From Alphaproteobacteria bacterium (GTDB taxonomy: Bacteria; Pseudomonadota; Alphaproteobacteria; RF32; CAG-239): a stretch of DNA of 26,831 nt. Location: positions 1 to 26,831 of the forward strand of contig JAFVBT010000088.1 of assembly GCA_017479785.1 (NCBI GenBank). Direction: 5' to 3'. Below are positions 14,777 to 23,059 of this stretch, piece after piece. The translations under genes and the position numbers were made by a program. The notes beneath the pieces were generated by a model. The model had not been told where the DNA came from and did not search any database. It saw only the letters and a program-made list of their open reading frames with translations. Numbering within the stretch: the first letter of the stretch is position 1; each line of letters opens with the position of its first letter.

Positions 14777-17193
14777 CAGTATTCTCCTCCGATTTGTAAA
14801 CCGCTTCTGGCTTCTTGCTCCGTACCGGCAGTTGTGTTTTCGTCATTGCCGATTTGTTTTTGCCGATTATTAAAATCAAAATCTGGTTTTAATGCTTCAA
14901 TAATAACGGTTTTGTCGCCCGGTGCGGAAGGCCGTCCGGTTTGCGGATTCACACGCACCAATTTGATGCCGGCCGGAATTCGGAAACTGGTATCAGGAAC
15001 ATCTTTTAGGGCATTTTCCATAAAATCGTAAAAAATAGGCAAAGCCGCTTGTGCCCCTGTTTCAAAACGTCCGAGGCTTTCCGGTTCATCAAAACCGACA
15101 TAGACACCAACCACTAAATCCGGCGAAAAGCCGACAAACCAAGCATCTTTCGTTTCATTAGTCGTTCCGGTTTTACCGGCCAAATGGCGATGTAATCCGT
15201 TCAATTTGGCACCGGTACCGCGTGTGGCCACACCTTCCAAAATAGATGTCATTTGATAAGCAGACAACGGATCAACAACTTGTTCGCGAATGACTTGGAA
15301 ATCCGGTTCTTGTTGGTTTTCCCATTTATCGGCATCACACTCCGGACACGGAGTTTGTTCATGCTTATAAATCGTACGTCCCTTGCGGTCTTGGATTCTC
15401 TCAATCATATAAGGCGGAACTTTTTTACCGCCGTTAACTATAACACAATACGCACTGACCATATCAATAACGCGTGTATCCGCCGCACCTAAGGATGCTG
15501 ACAAATATGGCGGTAAATTATTGTTCACACCGACACGGCGCGCCATATCTACAATTTTTTGCATTCCCAAATCTTGCGCCAAACGGACGGTCATTAAGTT
15601 CTTGGATAATTCTACACCGCGTCGCAATGTCATCATTCCGTAGAATTTTTTAGAATAATTAACCGGTTTCCACTTCGGCATGCCTTCACCCTGATCCAGA
15701 ACAAACGGTGCGTCTAATATCATGTCCGTCGGGGAGTAGCCTTCTTCAAGCGCCGTTAAATAAACGAAAGGTTTAAAACTGGAACCGGTTTGGCGATAAG
15801 CTTGTGTGGCTCGGTTAAATTGTGATTTTAGGAACGAAAAACCACCGACAAGTGCCAAAACTTTTCCGGTGTGAGGGTCCATAACCGCCATGCCGCCTTC
15901 CACAATCGGGACTTGGCGCAAGTTATAAACGGATTTTCCGGCTTTCTTATCTTTTTCGGCATAGATGACATCTCCTTTATTTAAGACCTGCTCAACCGAA
16001 GAAGGTATCGGTCCCATATCTTTGCCTTTCTCTTTGTGCCGAGCCCATGCCAACGATTTAAGCAGAATTTGTCCGCTATCTCCATTTTCCGTTTCAATAT
16101 CGGCCTTATCTTTAGATACTTTGAGGACAACTGCCTTTTCCCATGTCGGTTCGGCTCCGGGTGTCAATTTGATTTCTTTCAGGTTTTGTTTATAGTTTTC
16201 ATCTATGACAATATTTGCCGTTGCACCGCGCCAACCGTGACGTGAATCATATGCAATTAAGCCTTTGCGAAAAGCATTGGTTGCTATTGTTTGTAATTTC
16301 GGATCAACGGTTGTTCTGACAATCAAACCGCCTTGATATAAGGCTTCATCTCCGAAATTGCGGCTGATGGAACGGCGAACTTCTTCGCTGTAGTATTCCG
16401 TATCTTTCAGAAATCCGCTTTTTCTCTTAACAACTTTGAGTGGTTTTTCTTTGGCTTCTTTGGCTTCTTCTTCGGTAATATATCCGTCTTCGGCCATGCG
16501 ATCCAAAACCCAGTTACGACGCGAAATTGCGGCATCATAGTGCTTTTGCGGATGATAATTGTTCGGACCCTTCGGAAGTGCCGCCATATAGGCAATTTCT
16601 TCCAAAGATAATTCATCAAGAGATTTACCAAAGTAATTAATTGCCGCTGCGGCAACACCATAAGCGCGATTGCCGAGATAAATTTCATTAAGATATAATT
16701 CCAAAACATGTTCTTTACTGAAAGCCTTATTGATGCGGCGCGCCAAAATAGCCTCTTTCAGTTTTCGTGTATAAGACAATTCGGAACTGAGCAAAAAGTT
16801 TTTTGCGACTTGTTGCGTAATTGTGGAAGCTCCGGCAGGACGGCGTCCGGTTCCCATTTTTTTCAAATTTCCGATCATAGCACGGATAATTCCTAGATAA
16901 TCCAAACCGGAATGACGATAGAAATGCTTATCTTCGGCAGCGATAAAAGCTTTTTTAACCTTGTCCGGAATTTTTTCAATCGGTACAAATAAGCGTTTTT
17001 CTGCGGCATATTCCATCATAACCTGACCGTCACCGGCAAACAAACGTGTCGTAACCGGCGGTTCATAAGTTTCTAACTGACGATAATCGGGTATGGAAAT
17101 ATTGATTCTAGTGACGCCGTATGTTATCACAACAACCAATATAATCAGGAAGAACAAGGCCATACTTGCCATATATGATAGAAATCTCAGCAT
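14776..17193 (-). CDS. mrcA: Penicillin-binding protein 1A (bifunctional transglycosylase/transpeptidase)
   Basis: 805 residues; polymerises lipid II glycan strands and cross-links them at the inner membrane. One membrane anchor at about 7-28. The GT51 transglycosylase domain follows with AAEDKHFYRHSG (catalytic Glu87), GASTITQQVAKN, RKLKEAILARR and LELYLNEIYLG. An OB-like insertion lies at about 320-420. The transpeptidase domain has SSFK (Ser471, Lys474), SKN (530-532) and KTGTT (674-678). The length suits the family, and all catalytic motifs are intact. ATG 17193 has GAGAG about seven bases upstream. A CPEC pair near 616-619 lies in the late transpeptidase region. It is downstream of amiC by 74 bases and overlaps prfB by one base, an order common in alphaproteobacteria. 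Confidence 0.96.
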   Translation of the reverse strand: MLRFLSYMASMALFFLIILVVVITYGVTRINISIPDYRQLETYEPPVTTRLFAGDGQVMMEYAAEKRLFVPIEKIPDKVKKAFIAAEDKHFYRHSGLDYLGIIRAMIGNLKKMGTGRRPAGASTITQQVAKNFLLSSELSYTRKLKEAILARRINKAFSKEHVLELYLNEIYLGNRAYGVAAAAINYFGKSLDELSLEEIAYMAALPKGPNNYHPQKHYDAAISRRNWVLDRMAEDGYITEEEAKEAKEKPLKVVKRKSGFLKDTEYYSEEVRRSISRNFGDEALYQGGLIVRTTVDPKLQTIATNAFRKGLIAYDSRHGWRGATANIVIDENYKQNLKEIKLTPGAEPTWEKAVVLKVSKDKADIETENGDSGQILLKSLAWARHKEKGKDMGPIPSSVEQVLNKGDVIYAEKDKKAGKSVYNLRQVPIVEGGMAVMDPHTGKVLALVGGFSFLKSQFNRATQAYRQTGSSFKPFVYLTALEEGYSPTDMILDAPFVLDQGEGMPKWKPVNYSKKFYGMMTLRRGVELSKNLMTVRLAQDLGMQKIVDMARRVGVNNNLPPYLSASLGAADTRVIDMVSAYCVIVNGGKKVPPYMIERIQDRKGRTIYKHEQTPCPECDADKWENQQEPDFQVIREQVVDPLSAYQMTSILEGVATRGTGAKLNGLHRHLAGKTGTTNETKDAWFVGFSPDLVVGVYVGFDEPESLGRFETGAQAALPIFYDFMENALKDVPDTSFRIPAGIKLVRVNPQTGRPSAPGDKTVIIEALKPDFDFNNRQKQIGNDENTTAGTEQEARSGLQIGGEY
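14784..14790 (-). promoter_or_regulatory. Strong ribosome-binding site for prfB inside the end of mrcA
   Basis: GGAGGAG, seven bases before ATG 14776. It encodes the last Gly-Gly-Glu codons of PBP1A and so couples the two genes. It supports the start at 14776 rather than a start inside the second frame. Confidence 0.85.
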
Positions 17194-17267
17194 TTAATCT
17201 CTCAATTTGTTAGTTCAAACTTGTCTTGAAATTTATTACAATCTCACAAAAAAGCAATAAAAATATA

Positions 17268-18500
17268 TCAGTTAGAAGCAATTTCAGGATCCTGAAAATA
17301 CTTATCAATAGCACGCGCTGCCGCTTCAGCCAATTTGCGGCGATATGATTGTGTTTTCAAATTAGCTTCTTCGGTGCGATTTGATAAGTACCCCATTTCC
17401 AACAGAACAGCCGGCACATCAGGTGCTTTCAGAACCGCGAAACCGGCAAATCTGTGGGTGTTTTTAACCAACTTAACGGAGCGAGCCATTTCTTGCACCA
17501 GATAGGTGGCATACTTGGAAGATTTATTGCGGGTATCCGTTTGTGACAACGAAATCAGAATATCGTTTACTTCTTTGGTGTTGCCGCCCAAATCTATGCC
17601 GCCGATGATGTCGGCTTTATTTTCACGCTCGGCCAGTGCAGCGGCTTCTTTATCGGATGCCGTATCGGATAAGGTGTAAACCGAAAGTCCGGTCGCGTTA
17701 CGATTTTGTGCGCTGTCGGCATGTAAGGACATAAATAAATCGGCTTTATAATTTTGTGCAATTTTTATGCGCTGACGCAACGGAATGAAAATGTCGCGAT
17801 CACGCGTTAAATAAACGATATATCCTTTGTTTTGCAAAACCTGTTTTAATTCTTTACCCATGGCCAAGGTTACGTTCTTTTCATATGTTTTGCCATAGAC
17901 TCCGATAGCACCAGGGTCTTTGCCGCCGTGCCCCGGATCAAGAACAACAATGCGCTTCCGATTCGTTTTGGTAACGGATTCTTCTTCGGAAGAACCGAAA
18001 CTGAACCAACCGCCGGATTTTTCCTCTTCTGTCGGAGCAAAGTTTTTGTTGTTTGTTAAAGCATAACTGTTACCGATTTTATTTTTGAATTGAGATTCGG
18101 TTGACATCACCAAATCAATAACCAGTCGCCAACCCTGTCCGCTTTGCGGCGGAATAAGAAAGGCTTTTTTTACCGTGGCGGCACGTGACAATTCCATAAC
18201 AATACGTTTGTCGTTGCCGGACATTTTCCCAATGCGGGTTTTGGAAACAACCTGATTTTTAAATTTTGTTTGCAAAGAATTGATATCGGTATCATCCAAA
18301 TCTATGACGGCACGTTTCGGGTCATTAAGTAAAAATACGCGATAATTAACGCTTTTGTTCATGTCCAACACAACGCGCGCCCCGTCGGCCTGATTTCCCA
18401 AACGCATATCTTTAATCAACGTGGAGGCCGTTGCCGGTAAAGATGTGGCACAAAATAAAATTGCCAATATTATCAAGGCTAGACATCTGAAAAGTTTCAT
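17268..18500 (-). CDS. amiC: Periplasmic N-acetylmuramoyl-L-alanine amidase with AMIN domain
   Basis: 410 residues. Cuts the bond between MurNAc and L-Ala to split septal peptidoglycan. A signal peptide (about 1-26, ending LPATAS) is followed by an AMIN domain (about 27-130), which targets such amidases to septal peptidoglycan. A polar linker comes next, and then the Amidase_3 catalytic domain from about 184. The zinc and catalytic residues are visible: His191 (DPGHGG), Glu207 (YEKN), His260 (SLHAD) and Glu368 (LLEMGY). In this family activity is usually held back by a helix and released by an EnvC/NlpD-type activator; an EnvC-like gene lies at 24428-25638. AGAG lies upstream of ATG 18500. 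A perfect -10 TATAAT on the minus strand at 18549-18544 may be its promoter. Confidence 0.94.
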   Translation of the reverse strand: MKLFRCLALIILAILFCATSLPATASTLIKDMRLGNQADGARVVLDMNKSVNYRVFLLNDPKRAVIDLDDTDINSLQTKFKNQVVSKTRIGKMSGNDKRIVMELSRAATVKKAFLIPPQSGQGWRLVIDLVMSTESQFKNKIGNSYALTNNKNFAPTEEEKSGGWFSFGSSEEESVTKTNRKRIVVLDPGHGGKDPGAIGVYGKTYEKNVTLAMGKELKQVLQNKGYIVYLTRDRDIFIPLRQRIKIAQNYKADLFMSLHADSAQNRNATGLSVYTLSDTASDKEAAALAERENKADIIGGIDLGGNTKEVNDILISLSQTDTRNKSSKYATYLVQEMARSVKLVKNTHRFAGFAVLKAPDVPAVLLEMGYLSNRTEEANLKTQSYRRKLAEAAARAIDKYFQDPEIASN

Positions 18501-18543
18501 TTTTTCTTTCTCTAAAATTCAATAATGTTCATACTTGCCGGCA

Positions 18544-18549
18544 ATTATA
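18544..18549 (-). promoter_or_regulatory. Candidate -10 element for the amiC operon
   Basis: TATAAT on the minus strand, 44 bases before the amiC ATG. No good -35 element lies 16-18 bases upstream, so the assignment rests on the -10 alone. Confidence 0.3.
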
Positions 18550-18621
18550 GTGTTTTTATATTACCAATCTGTTAAAATTGTAAATATTTTTACACTAATT
18601 TTTATTTATCATAAATTTTTA

Positions 18622-18650
18622 TTGTTTTTTTTACTTTTACACGTTATGTT
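18622..18650 (+). promoter_or_regulatory. Candidate promoter for rne
   Basis: TTGTTT (18622-18627), a 17-base spacer, and TATGTT (18645-18650). The matches are moderate (three and four of six). A transcript started here would begin close to the left arm of the inverted repeat at 18661. Confidence 0.25.
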
Positions 18651-18660
18651 GCTAAACGAA

Positions 18661-18714
18661 GCAAATTATTTTTGAGAATGAGAGTACCAAAATAGACATG
18701 GAAAAATAATTTGC
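18661..18714 (+). other. Perfect 13-base inverted repeat in the rne leader
   Basis: GCAAATTATTTTT at 18661-18673 is the exact reverse complement of AAAAATAATTTGC at 18702-18714, with 28 bases between. In RNA it would form a long stem with a large loop near the presumed 5' end of the rne message. In E. coli the rne leader forms hairpins sensed by RNase E for autoregulation; a similar role here is inference. A DNA-level operator is an alternative. Confidence 0.6.
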
Positions 18715-18807
18715 GATGTGGAACAACAGGGTTTGGATAAACATTTTCCGCCGCTTTTCAAAGAATTAAGAAGAACAAGCGCAAAAACGGCCGAAGATAT
18801 ATAAAAC

Positions 18808-18855
18808 AGCAGACGGTATTGCCGTCCTACTTCGTGTGAAAGCTTTTTATCTGCT
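18808..18855 (+). other. Nested hairpin element in the rne leader
   Basis: An outer pairing AGCAGA (18808-18813) with TCTGCT (18850-18855) encloses a short hairpin GACGG (18812-18816), TATTG loop, CCGTC (18822-18826). The two share two bases, so they may compete or stack. There is no U tract after it, so it is not a simple terminator. Confidence 0.4.
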
Positions 18856-18873
18856 TATCAAAACCCGAGGAGA

Positions 18874-18889
18874 CTCTTTAAATAAAGAG
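18874..18889 (+). other. Short hairpin before the rne ribosome-binding site
   Basis: CTCTTT (18874-18879), loop AAAT, AAAGAG (18884-18889), ending ten bases before the GGGG that serves as ribosome-binding site. A GAGGAG motif just upstream (18867-18872) is too far from ATG 18910 to act as its site. The element could influence access to the start region. Confidence 0.4.
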
Positions 18890-18909
18890 CTGGATTATGG
18901 GGTATATTA

Positions 18910-21225
18910 ATGACAAAAAGAATGCTGATTGATGATACGCAGCCTGAGGAAACGCGCGTTGTCATCGTAGATGGGAATAAAGTAGAAGACGTTGAATTTG
19001 AATCTACCTCCCGTAAACAAATTAAAGGAAATATTTATACAGCCAAAGTTATTCGCATAGAACCTTCTTTGCAGGCGGCTTTCATAGATTACGGCGGCAA
19101 TAAACACGGATTTTTGGCTTTTAATGAAATTCATCCGGATTATTATAATGTTTCAGATTCGGTTATGCAGGAAGTTGAAGCCGAAGTTGATGAAATCATT
19201 GAAAATAAAATTAAATACTTAAAAGAACGTGAAGCGGCAAAAGCCCGTTATAAGGCTGAAAAAGAAGCAGAGGAAGCCCAACGTCGTATGGAAGCCGAAC
19301 AAGCGCATGAAATGGAAGAAGCGCAACTTGAACCGGCGCAAAACGTTATTCCGGAAAATGATGATTATTTGCAAAATCAAGAGGTTGCCGAAGAGAACGT
19401 TATGCAAAACGAACAGCAATCAGAAACGGTAGCCGGAGACGCCGAAGAAAGTGTTTTGCCGGAAGAAACTGCGCAGGAACAGCTGGCAGAAAGTGAAGGT
19501 GAAACAACGGAAGACAATGATAAAGATTCCAAACCACGTAAACGCCGTCACTATACCCGCCGGCCGCGTGATCGCAAGAAATCACCGAAAACATTGGCCG
19601 AAGATACGGGAGCAGAAGATGAACTTTTGGAAGAAGAATGCTTTGATGATGAAGATAACGATGATTTAGACGAGGCAGAGGATAATACCGAGTATAATTT
19701 TGATACTCAGCGTAAACTTTTGATTGCACGTAAACTCTTCCATCGCAGTACAATACAAGAGGTGATTAAAGAAGGACAAACCCTTTTGGTGCAAATCGTT
19801 AAAGAAGAACGCGGAAACAAGGGTGCCGCCTGCACAACATATATTTCGCTTGCCGGCAGATATTGCGTGTTGATGCCTAACAGAATCAAAAGCGGCGGTG
19901 TTTCACGCAAAATCACCAATGTGAACGATCGCAAGCGTTTGAAGAGTGTGATGAAAGAATTGCCGATAAATCCGAATATGTCTTTGATTATTCGGACGGC
20001 CGGCGAGGACAAAACACGCGCCGATATCATTCGTGATTATAACTATTTAATTCGCACATGGAATGCCATTCGCTACGGTGCTTTGAAAAATCAACCACCG
20101 GCAATCATTTATGAAGAAGGGAATTTGATTAAACGTGCATTGCGTGATATGTATACCAAAGATATTGACGAAGTTATTATTGACGGGGATGAAGCTTATC
20201 AGGTTGCGCGCAATTTTGTGAAGATTTTATCGCCGCATAATTTGAAGCATATTAAATGTCGCAAATCCGGCGAAATTCCGGTGTTCCAACGTTTTCAGAT
20301 TGAGGCACAATTGGATAAACTGCACAACCCGATTGTACAGTTGGAATCAGGCGGCTATTTGGTAATTAATCCGACGGAAGCTCTGGTTTCCATTGATGTA
20401 AACTCCGGTCGTGCCACTAAAGAAAAAGATATTGAAGAAACAGCATTAAAAACCAATTTGGAAGCTGCCGATGAAATTGCCAAACAGCTGAAAATGCGCG
20501 ATTTGGCCGGTTTGATTGTTGTTGATTTTATAGATATGTATGAGCAACAAAACAATGTCGCCGTTGAACGCCGAATGAAAGAGGCAATGAAAGATGACAG
20601 AGCACGCATTCAGATTGCTAAGATGAGTATTTTCGGTTTATTGGAAATTTCCAGACAACGTATGCATTCGTCATTTATGGAGAGCAATTATGAGGTATGT
20701 CCGTATTGCCACGGCAGAGGTGTTAAGCGCACAATTGAATCCGGTGCTACGCTGATTCTCCGAGCGATAGAAAGTGAAGGCGTACGCAATCGTGATGTCA
20801 AATTAACGGTTACCGTACCGGCAGATTATGCCGCATTCTTACTGAATCACAAACGTAAGCAACTTTCAGCGTTGGAAGAAGTATATAACCTGCGCATTAT
20901 CATTGCCGGTGACGCCAATATGAAGGATATTGCCGACTATAAGATTGAACGTGAAAAATTGCAGTTGGCAGTGGCGGTAAAAGATGCTGCAACATCTTGC
21001 TATGAAGCTGACAATGTTGACGATTGCGATTATGATGACAGCGAAGATGCAGGATATGAAAACGAGGAAAACGAACGTCGTTTCCACTTGCGCCGCAATG
21101 GCGGACGAAATCGTCGTAATCGGCGATATGAAAAGAGAGACGGAAACTACGAGCGCGCCGAGAAGCCTGAAGCAGAAGAGGCTAAACCGGAGAAAAAATC
21201 ATGGTGGCAAAAATTAATCGGCTGA
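18910..21225 (+). CDS. rne: Ribonuclease E, alphaproteobacterial form with insert in the S1 domain
   Basis: 771 residues. Endoribonuclease for mRNA decay and for rRNA and tRNA processing. The S1 domain starts near 36 (KGNIYTAKVIRIEPSLQAAFIDYG) and is interrupted at about 80-265 by a charged, low-complexity insert, first Glu-rich and later with a basic patch (KPRKRRHYTRRPRDRKK). The domain then resumes. Catalytic metal ligands are Asp496 (SIDVNSGR) and Asp539 (VVDFIDM), 43 residues apart as Asp303/Asp346 in E. coli. The Zn-link cysteines are 597 and 600 (CPYCHGRG), also at the E. coli spacing. After the catalytic half only about 70 residues follow: an acidic patch, an Arg-rich patch and a tail ending KKSWWQKLIG, far shorter than the E. 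coli scaffold. ATG 18910 gives the usual MLID-x-D start. Confidence 0.97.
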   Translation: MTKRMLIDDTQPEETRVVIVDGNKVEDVEFESTSRKQIKGNIYTAKVIRIEPSLQAAFIDYGGNKHGFLAFNEIHPDYYNVSDSVMQEVEAEVDEIIENKIKYLKEREAAKARYKAEKEAEEAQRRMEAEQAHEMEEAQLEPAQNVIPENDDYLQNQEVAEENVMQNEQQSETVAGDAEESVLPEETAQEQLAESEGETTEDNDKDSKPRKRRHYTRRPRDRKKSPKTLAEDTGAEDELLEEECFDDEDNDDLDEAEDNTEYNFDTQRKLLIARKLFHRSTIQEVIKEGQTLLVQIVKEERGNKGAACTTYISLAGRYCVLMPNRIKSGGVSRKITNVNDRKRLKSVMKELPINPNMSLIIRTAGEDKTRADIIRDYNYLIRTWNAIRYGALKNQPPAIIYEEGNLIKRALRDMYTKDIDEVIIDGDEAYQVARNFVKILSPHNLKHIKCRKSGEIPVFQRFQIEAQLDKLHNPIVQLESGGYLVINPTEALVSIDVNSGRATKEKDIEETALKTNLEAADEIAKQLKMRDLAGLIVVDFIDMYEQQNNVAVERRMKEAMKDDRARIQIAKMSIFGLLEISRQRMHSSFMESNYEVCPYCHGRGVKRTIESGATLILRAIESEGVRNRDVKLTVTVPADYAAFLLNHKRKQLSALEEVYNLRIIIAGDANMKDIADYKIEREKLQLAVAVKDAATSCYEADNVDDCDYDDSEDAGYENEENERRFHLRRNGGRNRRNRRYEKRDGNYERAEKPEAEEAKPEKKSWWQKLIG

Positions 21226-22553
21226 TAGCCTTTGTTTTATGCTGTTTGGTTGGTACGGTTTGCTTTATAAAACAGGCCGTTGCCTCCGGTATTACTTTAA
21301 TTTCAGATGCTGAAACTCAGAATTATTTGGTTGCAGTTGTTCGTCCGTTGTTTCAGGCGGCCGGTGTACCTTTTAATGCCAATAACATATTTATTGTCAA
21401 TGACAATTCGTTGAATGCCTTTGTCAGTGACGGAAATTATATGTTCATCAATACAGGTACGATTTTGAATGCCGAAAATACCAATGAATTGGCGGGAATT
21501 TTGGCGCACGAAACCGGACACATTATGGGTGGGCATATTGTTCGCCAGAAAATTAAATTGGAAAATATGCAATATGTAATGCTCGGTTCGGTGCTTGCTG
21601 CCGGTGCCGCTGCCGTTTCTACCGGCCGCGGTGATGCGGCCATGGCTGTACTGTTGGGAGCGCAAAGTTCCGCTTTGAACAGTATTATGCACTATCAGGT
21701 GCAAGAGGAACGAAGTGCCGATGAAAGTGCCGTGAAATTACTGAATAAAACACAACAATCTACTCAAGGCTTGAAAAATTTTATGCGTAAAATCAAAAAG
21801 CAATATGCGTTGAGCGGGATTGAGGAAAATCCATATTTCAGAACGCACCCGTTAACAACAGAGCGTATCAGTCATTTTGAAGAAAGCAGCAAAAACAATC
21901 ATTATTCTCAACAAAGTCCGTTGGATGGTAAATTAAAATTGGTGCAAGCCAAATTGGCCGGCTTTTTATGGGATGAAAATAAGGTTCATCGTTTGTATCC
22001 GAATAAGGATAATTCTGCTGCCGGACAATATGCACGCAGTATTTTGAATTTTCGTGAGGGAAAAATTAACGAGGCTCTGTTTTTAGCTGATTCTCTTATA
22101 AAATCTCAGCAGCAAAACCCTTATTTCTATGAACTGAAAGGGCAGTTTTTGTTTGAAAGCGGAAAAGTAAATGAAAGCGTTGCCGCATACGAACAATCCT
22201 TAAAGTTGTTGCCGAATAACCATATTTTACAAGCCAGTTTGGCTCATGTTTTACTGGAAAGCTCAGGAGCCAAACAAAATGTGCGTCGTATTATAAATTT
22301 GCTGCAGCAATCGCTTATCAGCTATAAAGATGCTTTCAGCTGGCAGCTTTTGGCTCGTGCCTATGATTTAAACAATGATAAGGCATCTTCCTTATATGCC
22401 GCTGCAGAATACAATTATGCCATCGGTAACTTGGAAATGGCCAAAATACACTTGGAAAATGCCGCGAAAAAATCCAAAAATAAAGCGTTGAGTTTAAAAA
22501 TTGCGGATTTGAAAGAGCGTGTTAAAGCCGATATGAAAGACCGACCGTATTAA
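21201..22553 (+). CDS. Periplasmic M48 zinc metallopeptidase with C-terminal TPRs (BepA-like)
   Basis: 450 residues. A signal peptide at about 1-29 (FVLCCLVGTVCFIKQAVASG) targets it to the periplasm. The metallopeptidase motif is HETGH (103-107), with the third ligand probably Glu170 in EERSADESA. A Gly/Ala-rich hydrophobic stretch lies between (about 128-152). From about 265 the sequence is TPR-like (PYFYELKGQFLFESGKVNESVAAYEQSL, given here as the core unit). The architecture matches BepA/YfgC, which helps assemble or degrade outer-membrane proteins. The start ATG 21201 overlaps the rne end by 25 bases, with GGAG eight bases upstream, so it is coupled to rne. The stop is two bases from the stop of the converging rppH. 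Confidence 0.92.
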   Translation: MVAKINRLIAFVLCCLVGTVCFIKQAVASGITLISDAETQNYLVAVVRPLFQAAGVPFNANNIFIVNDNSLNAFVSDGNYMFINTGTILNAENTNELAGILAHETGHIMGGHIVRQKIKLENMQYVMLGSVLAAGAAAVSTGRGDAAMAVLLGAQSSALNSIMHYQVQEERSADESAVKLLNKTQQSTQGLKNFMRKIKKQYALSGIEENPYFRTHPLTTERISHFEESSKNNHYSQQSPLDGKLKLVQAKLAGFLWDENKVHRLYPNKDNSAAGQYARSILNFREGKINEALFLADSLIKSQQQNPYFYELKGQFLFESGKVNESVAAYEQSLKLLPNNHILQASLAHVLLESSGAKQNVRRIINLLQQSLISYKDAFSWQLLARAYDLNNDKASSLYAAAEYNYAIGNLEMAKIHLENAAKKSKNKALSLKIADLKERVKADMKDRPY

Positions 22554-22555
22554 AT

Positions 22556-23044
22556 TTACTTATCTGTCGGGAAGGTATATTGAGAGATAATCGGTGCAAA
22601 TTCTTCAACGGCAACAGCATAAGCCGGTTTCTTAAAATTGGCAATCAACTGATATGCTTCTTCAATTGTTCCCCAACGGAAAGACGAAAACTCCGGATGT
22701 TCGGTTTTGAGATTAATTTCAGTATCTTCGCCCTCAAAAAAGGCAAGCGTCCAAAACATATCCTGTCCGACATTATTGAAACCGCGTTGTTGCATGGAAG
22801 CAATGATCTCCGGTGTGAAACGATATCGTGCAGCTTTATTCAGTGTTTTAACCGGTGATACCGAAGTAACGGAGGTTTCTTCTTTTAATTCGCGCAAAGC
22901 CGCTTGCAGAGGTGTTTCGCCTTTTTCTATACCGCCCTGCGGAAATTGCCATGCGCCGGCAATATCATTGCGTAAGCACAACAAGACTTTGCGTTGTCGG
23001 TTAAATATGACAATCCCTGCATTCGGGCGATAATACTCTGCCAT
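22556..23044 (-). CDS. rppH: RNA pyrophosphohydrolase (Nudix)
   Basis: 162 residues. Removes pyrophosphate from the 5' triphosphate end of RNA, producing the monophosphate that RNase E prefers. The N-terminus YYRPNAGIVIFN and the segment WQFPQGGIEKGE are typical of RppH. The Nudix box runs from Gly37 with RELKEE at 51-56; the usual Gly near its end is Ser58, seen also in some relatives. I chose ATG 23044 because AGGTGG (23058-23053) lies eight bases upstream. A GTG at 23056 would lie within that site. The gene begins 15 bases after the ctpA stop and belongs to the gpmI-envC-ctpA-rppH operon. This order is common in alphaproteobacteria. Confidence 0.93.
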   Translation of the reverse strand: MAEYYRPNAGIVIFNRQRKVLLCLRNDIAGAWQFPQGGIEKGETPLQAALRELKEETSVTSVSPVKTLNKAARYRFTPEIIASMQQRGFNNVGQDMFWTLAFFEGEDTEINLKTEHPEFSSFRWGTIEEAYQLIANFKKPAYAVAVEEFAPIISQYTFPTDK

Positions 23045-23052
23045 TGGCGTTG

Positions 23053-23058
23053 CCACCT
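23053..23058 (-). promoter_or_regulatory. Ribosome-binding site that decides the rppH start
   Basis: AGGTGG, eight bases before ATG 23044. It overlaps the alternative GTG at 23056-23054, which makes that GTG unlikely as a start. Confidence 0.75.
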
Positions 23059-23059
23059 G

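Larger units (their letters stand above)
18501..18909. other. 409-base divergent control region between amiC and rne
   Basis: The only stretch over 300 bases without a gene. The left part (18501-18650) is very AT-rich and should carry both promoters. The right part (from about 18656) would be the rne leader and holds three inverted-repeat elements listed separately. An ATG at 18716 opens a frame of only 17 codons with no ribosome-binding site, which I do not call. The rne start at 18910 has GGGG at 18899-18902 as a ribosome-binding site. Confidence 0.7.

Noticed and set aside
18716..18769. Small frame of 17 codons in the rne leader (MWNNRVWINIFRRFSKN)
   Set aside because: No ribosome-binding site lies before the ATG, and it starts right at the edge of the inverted repeat. 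Random short frames are expected in 400 bases.
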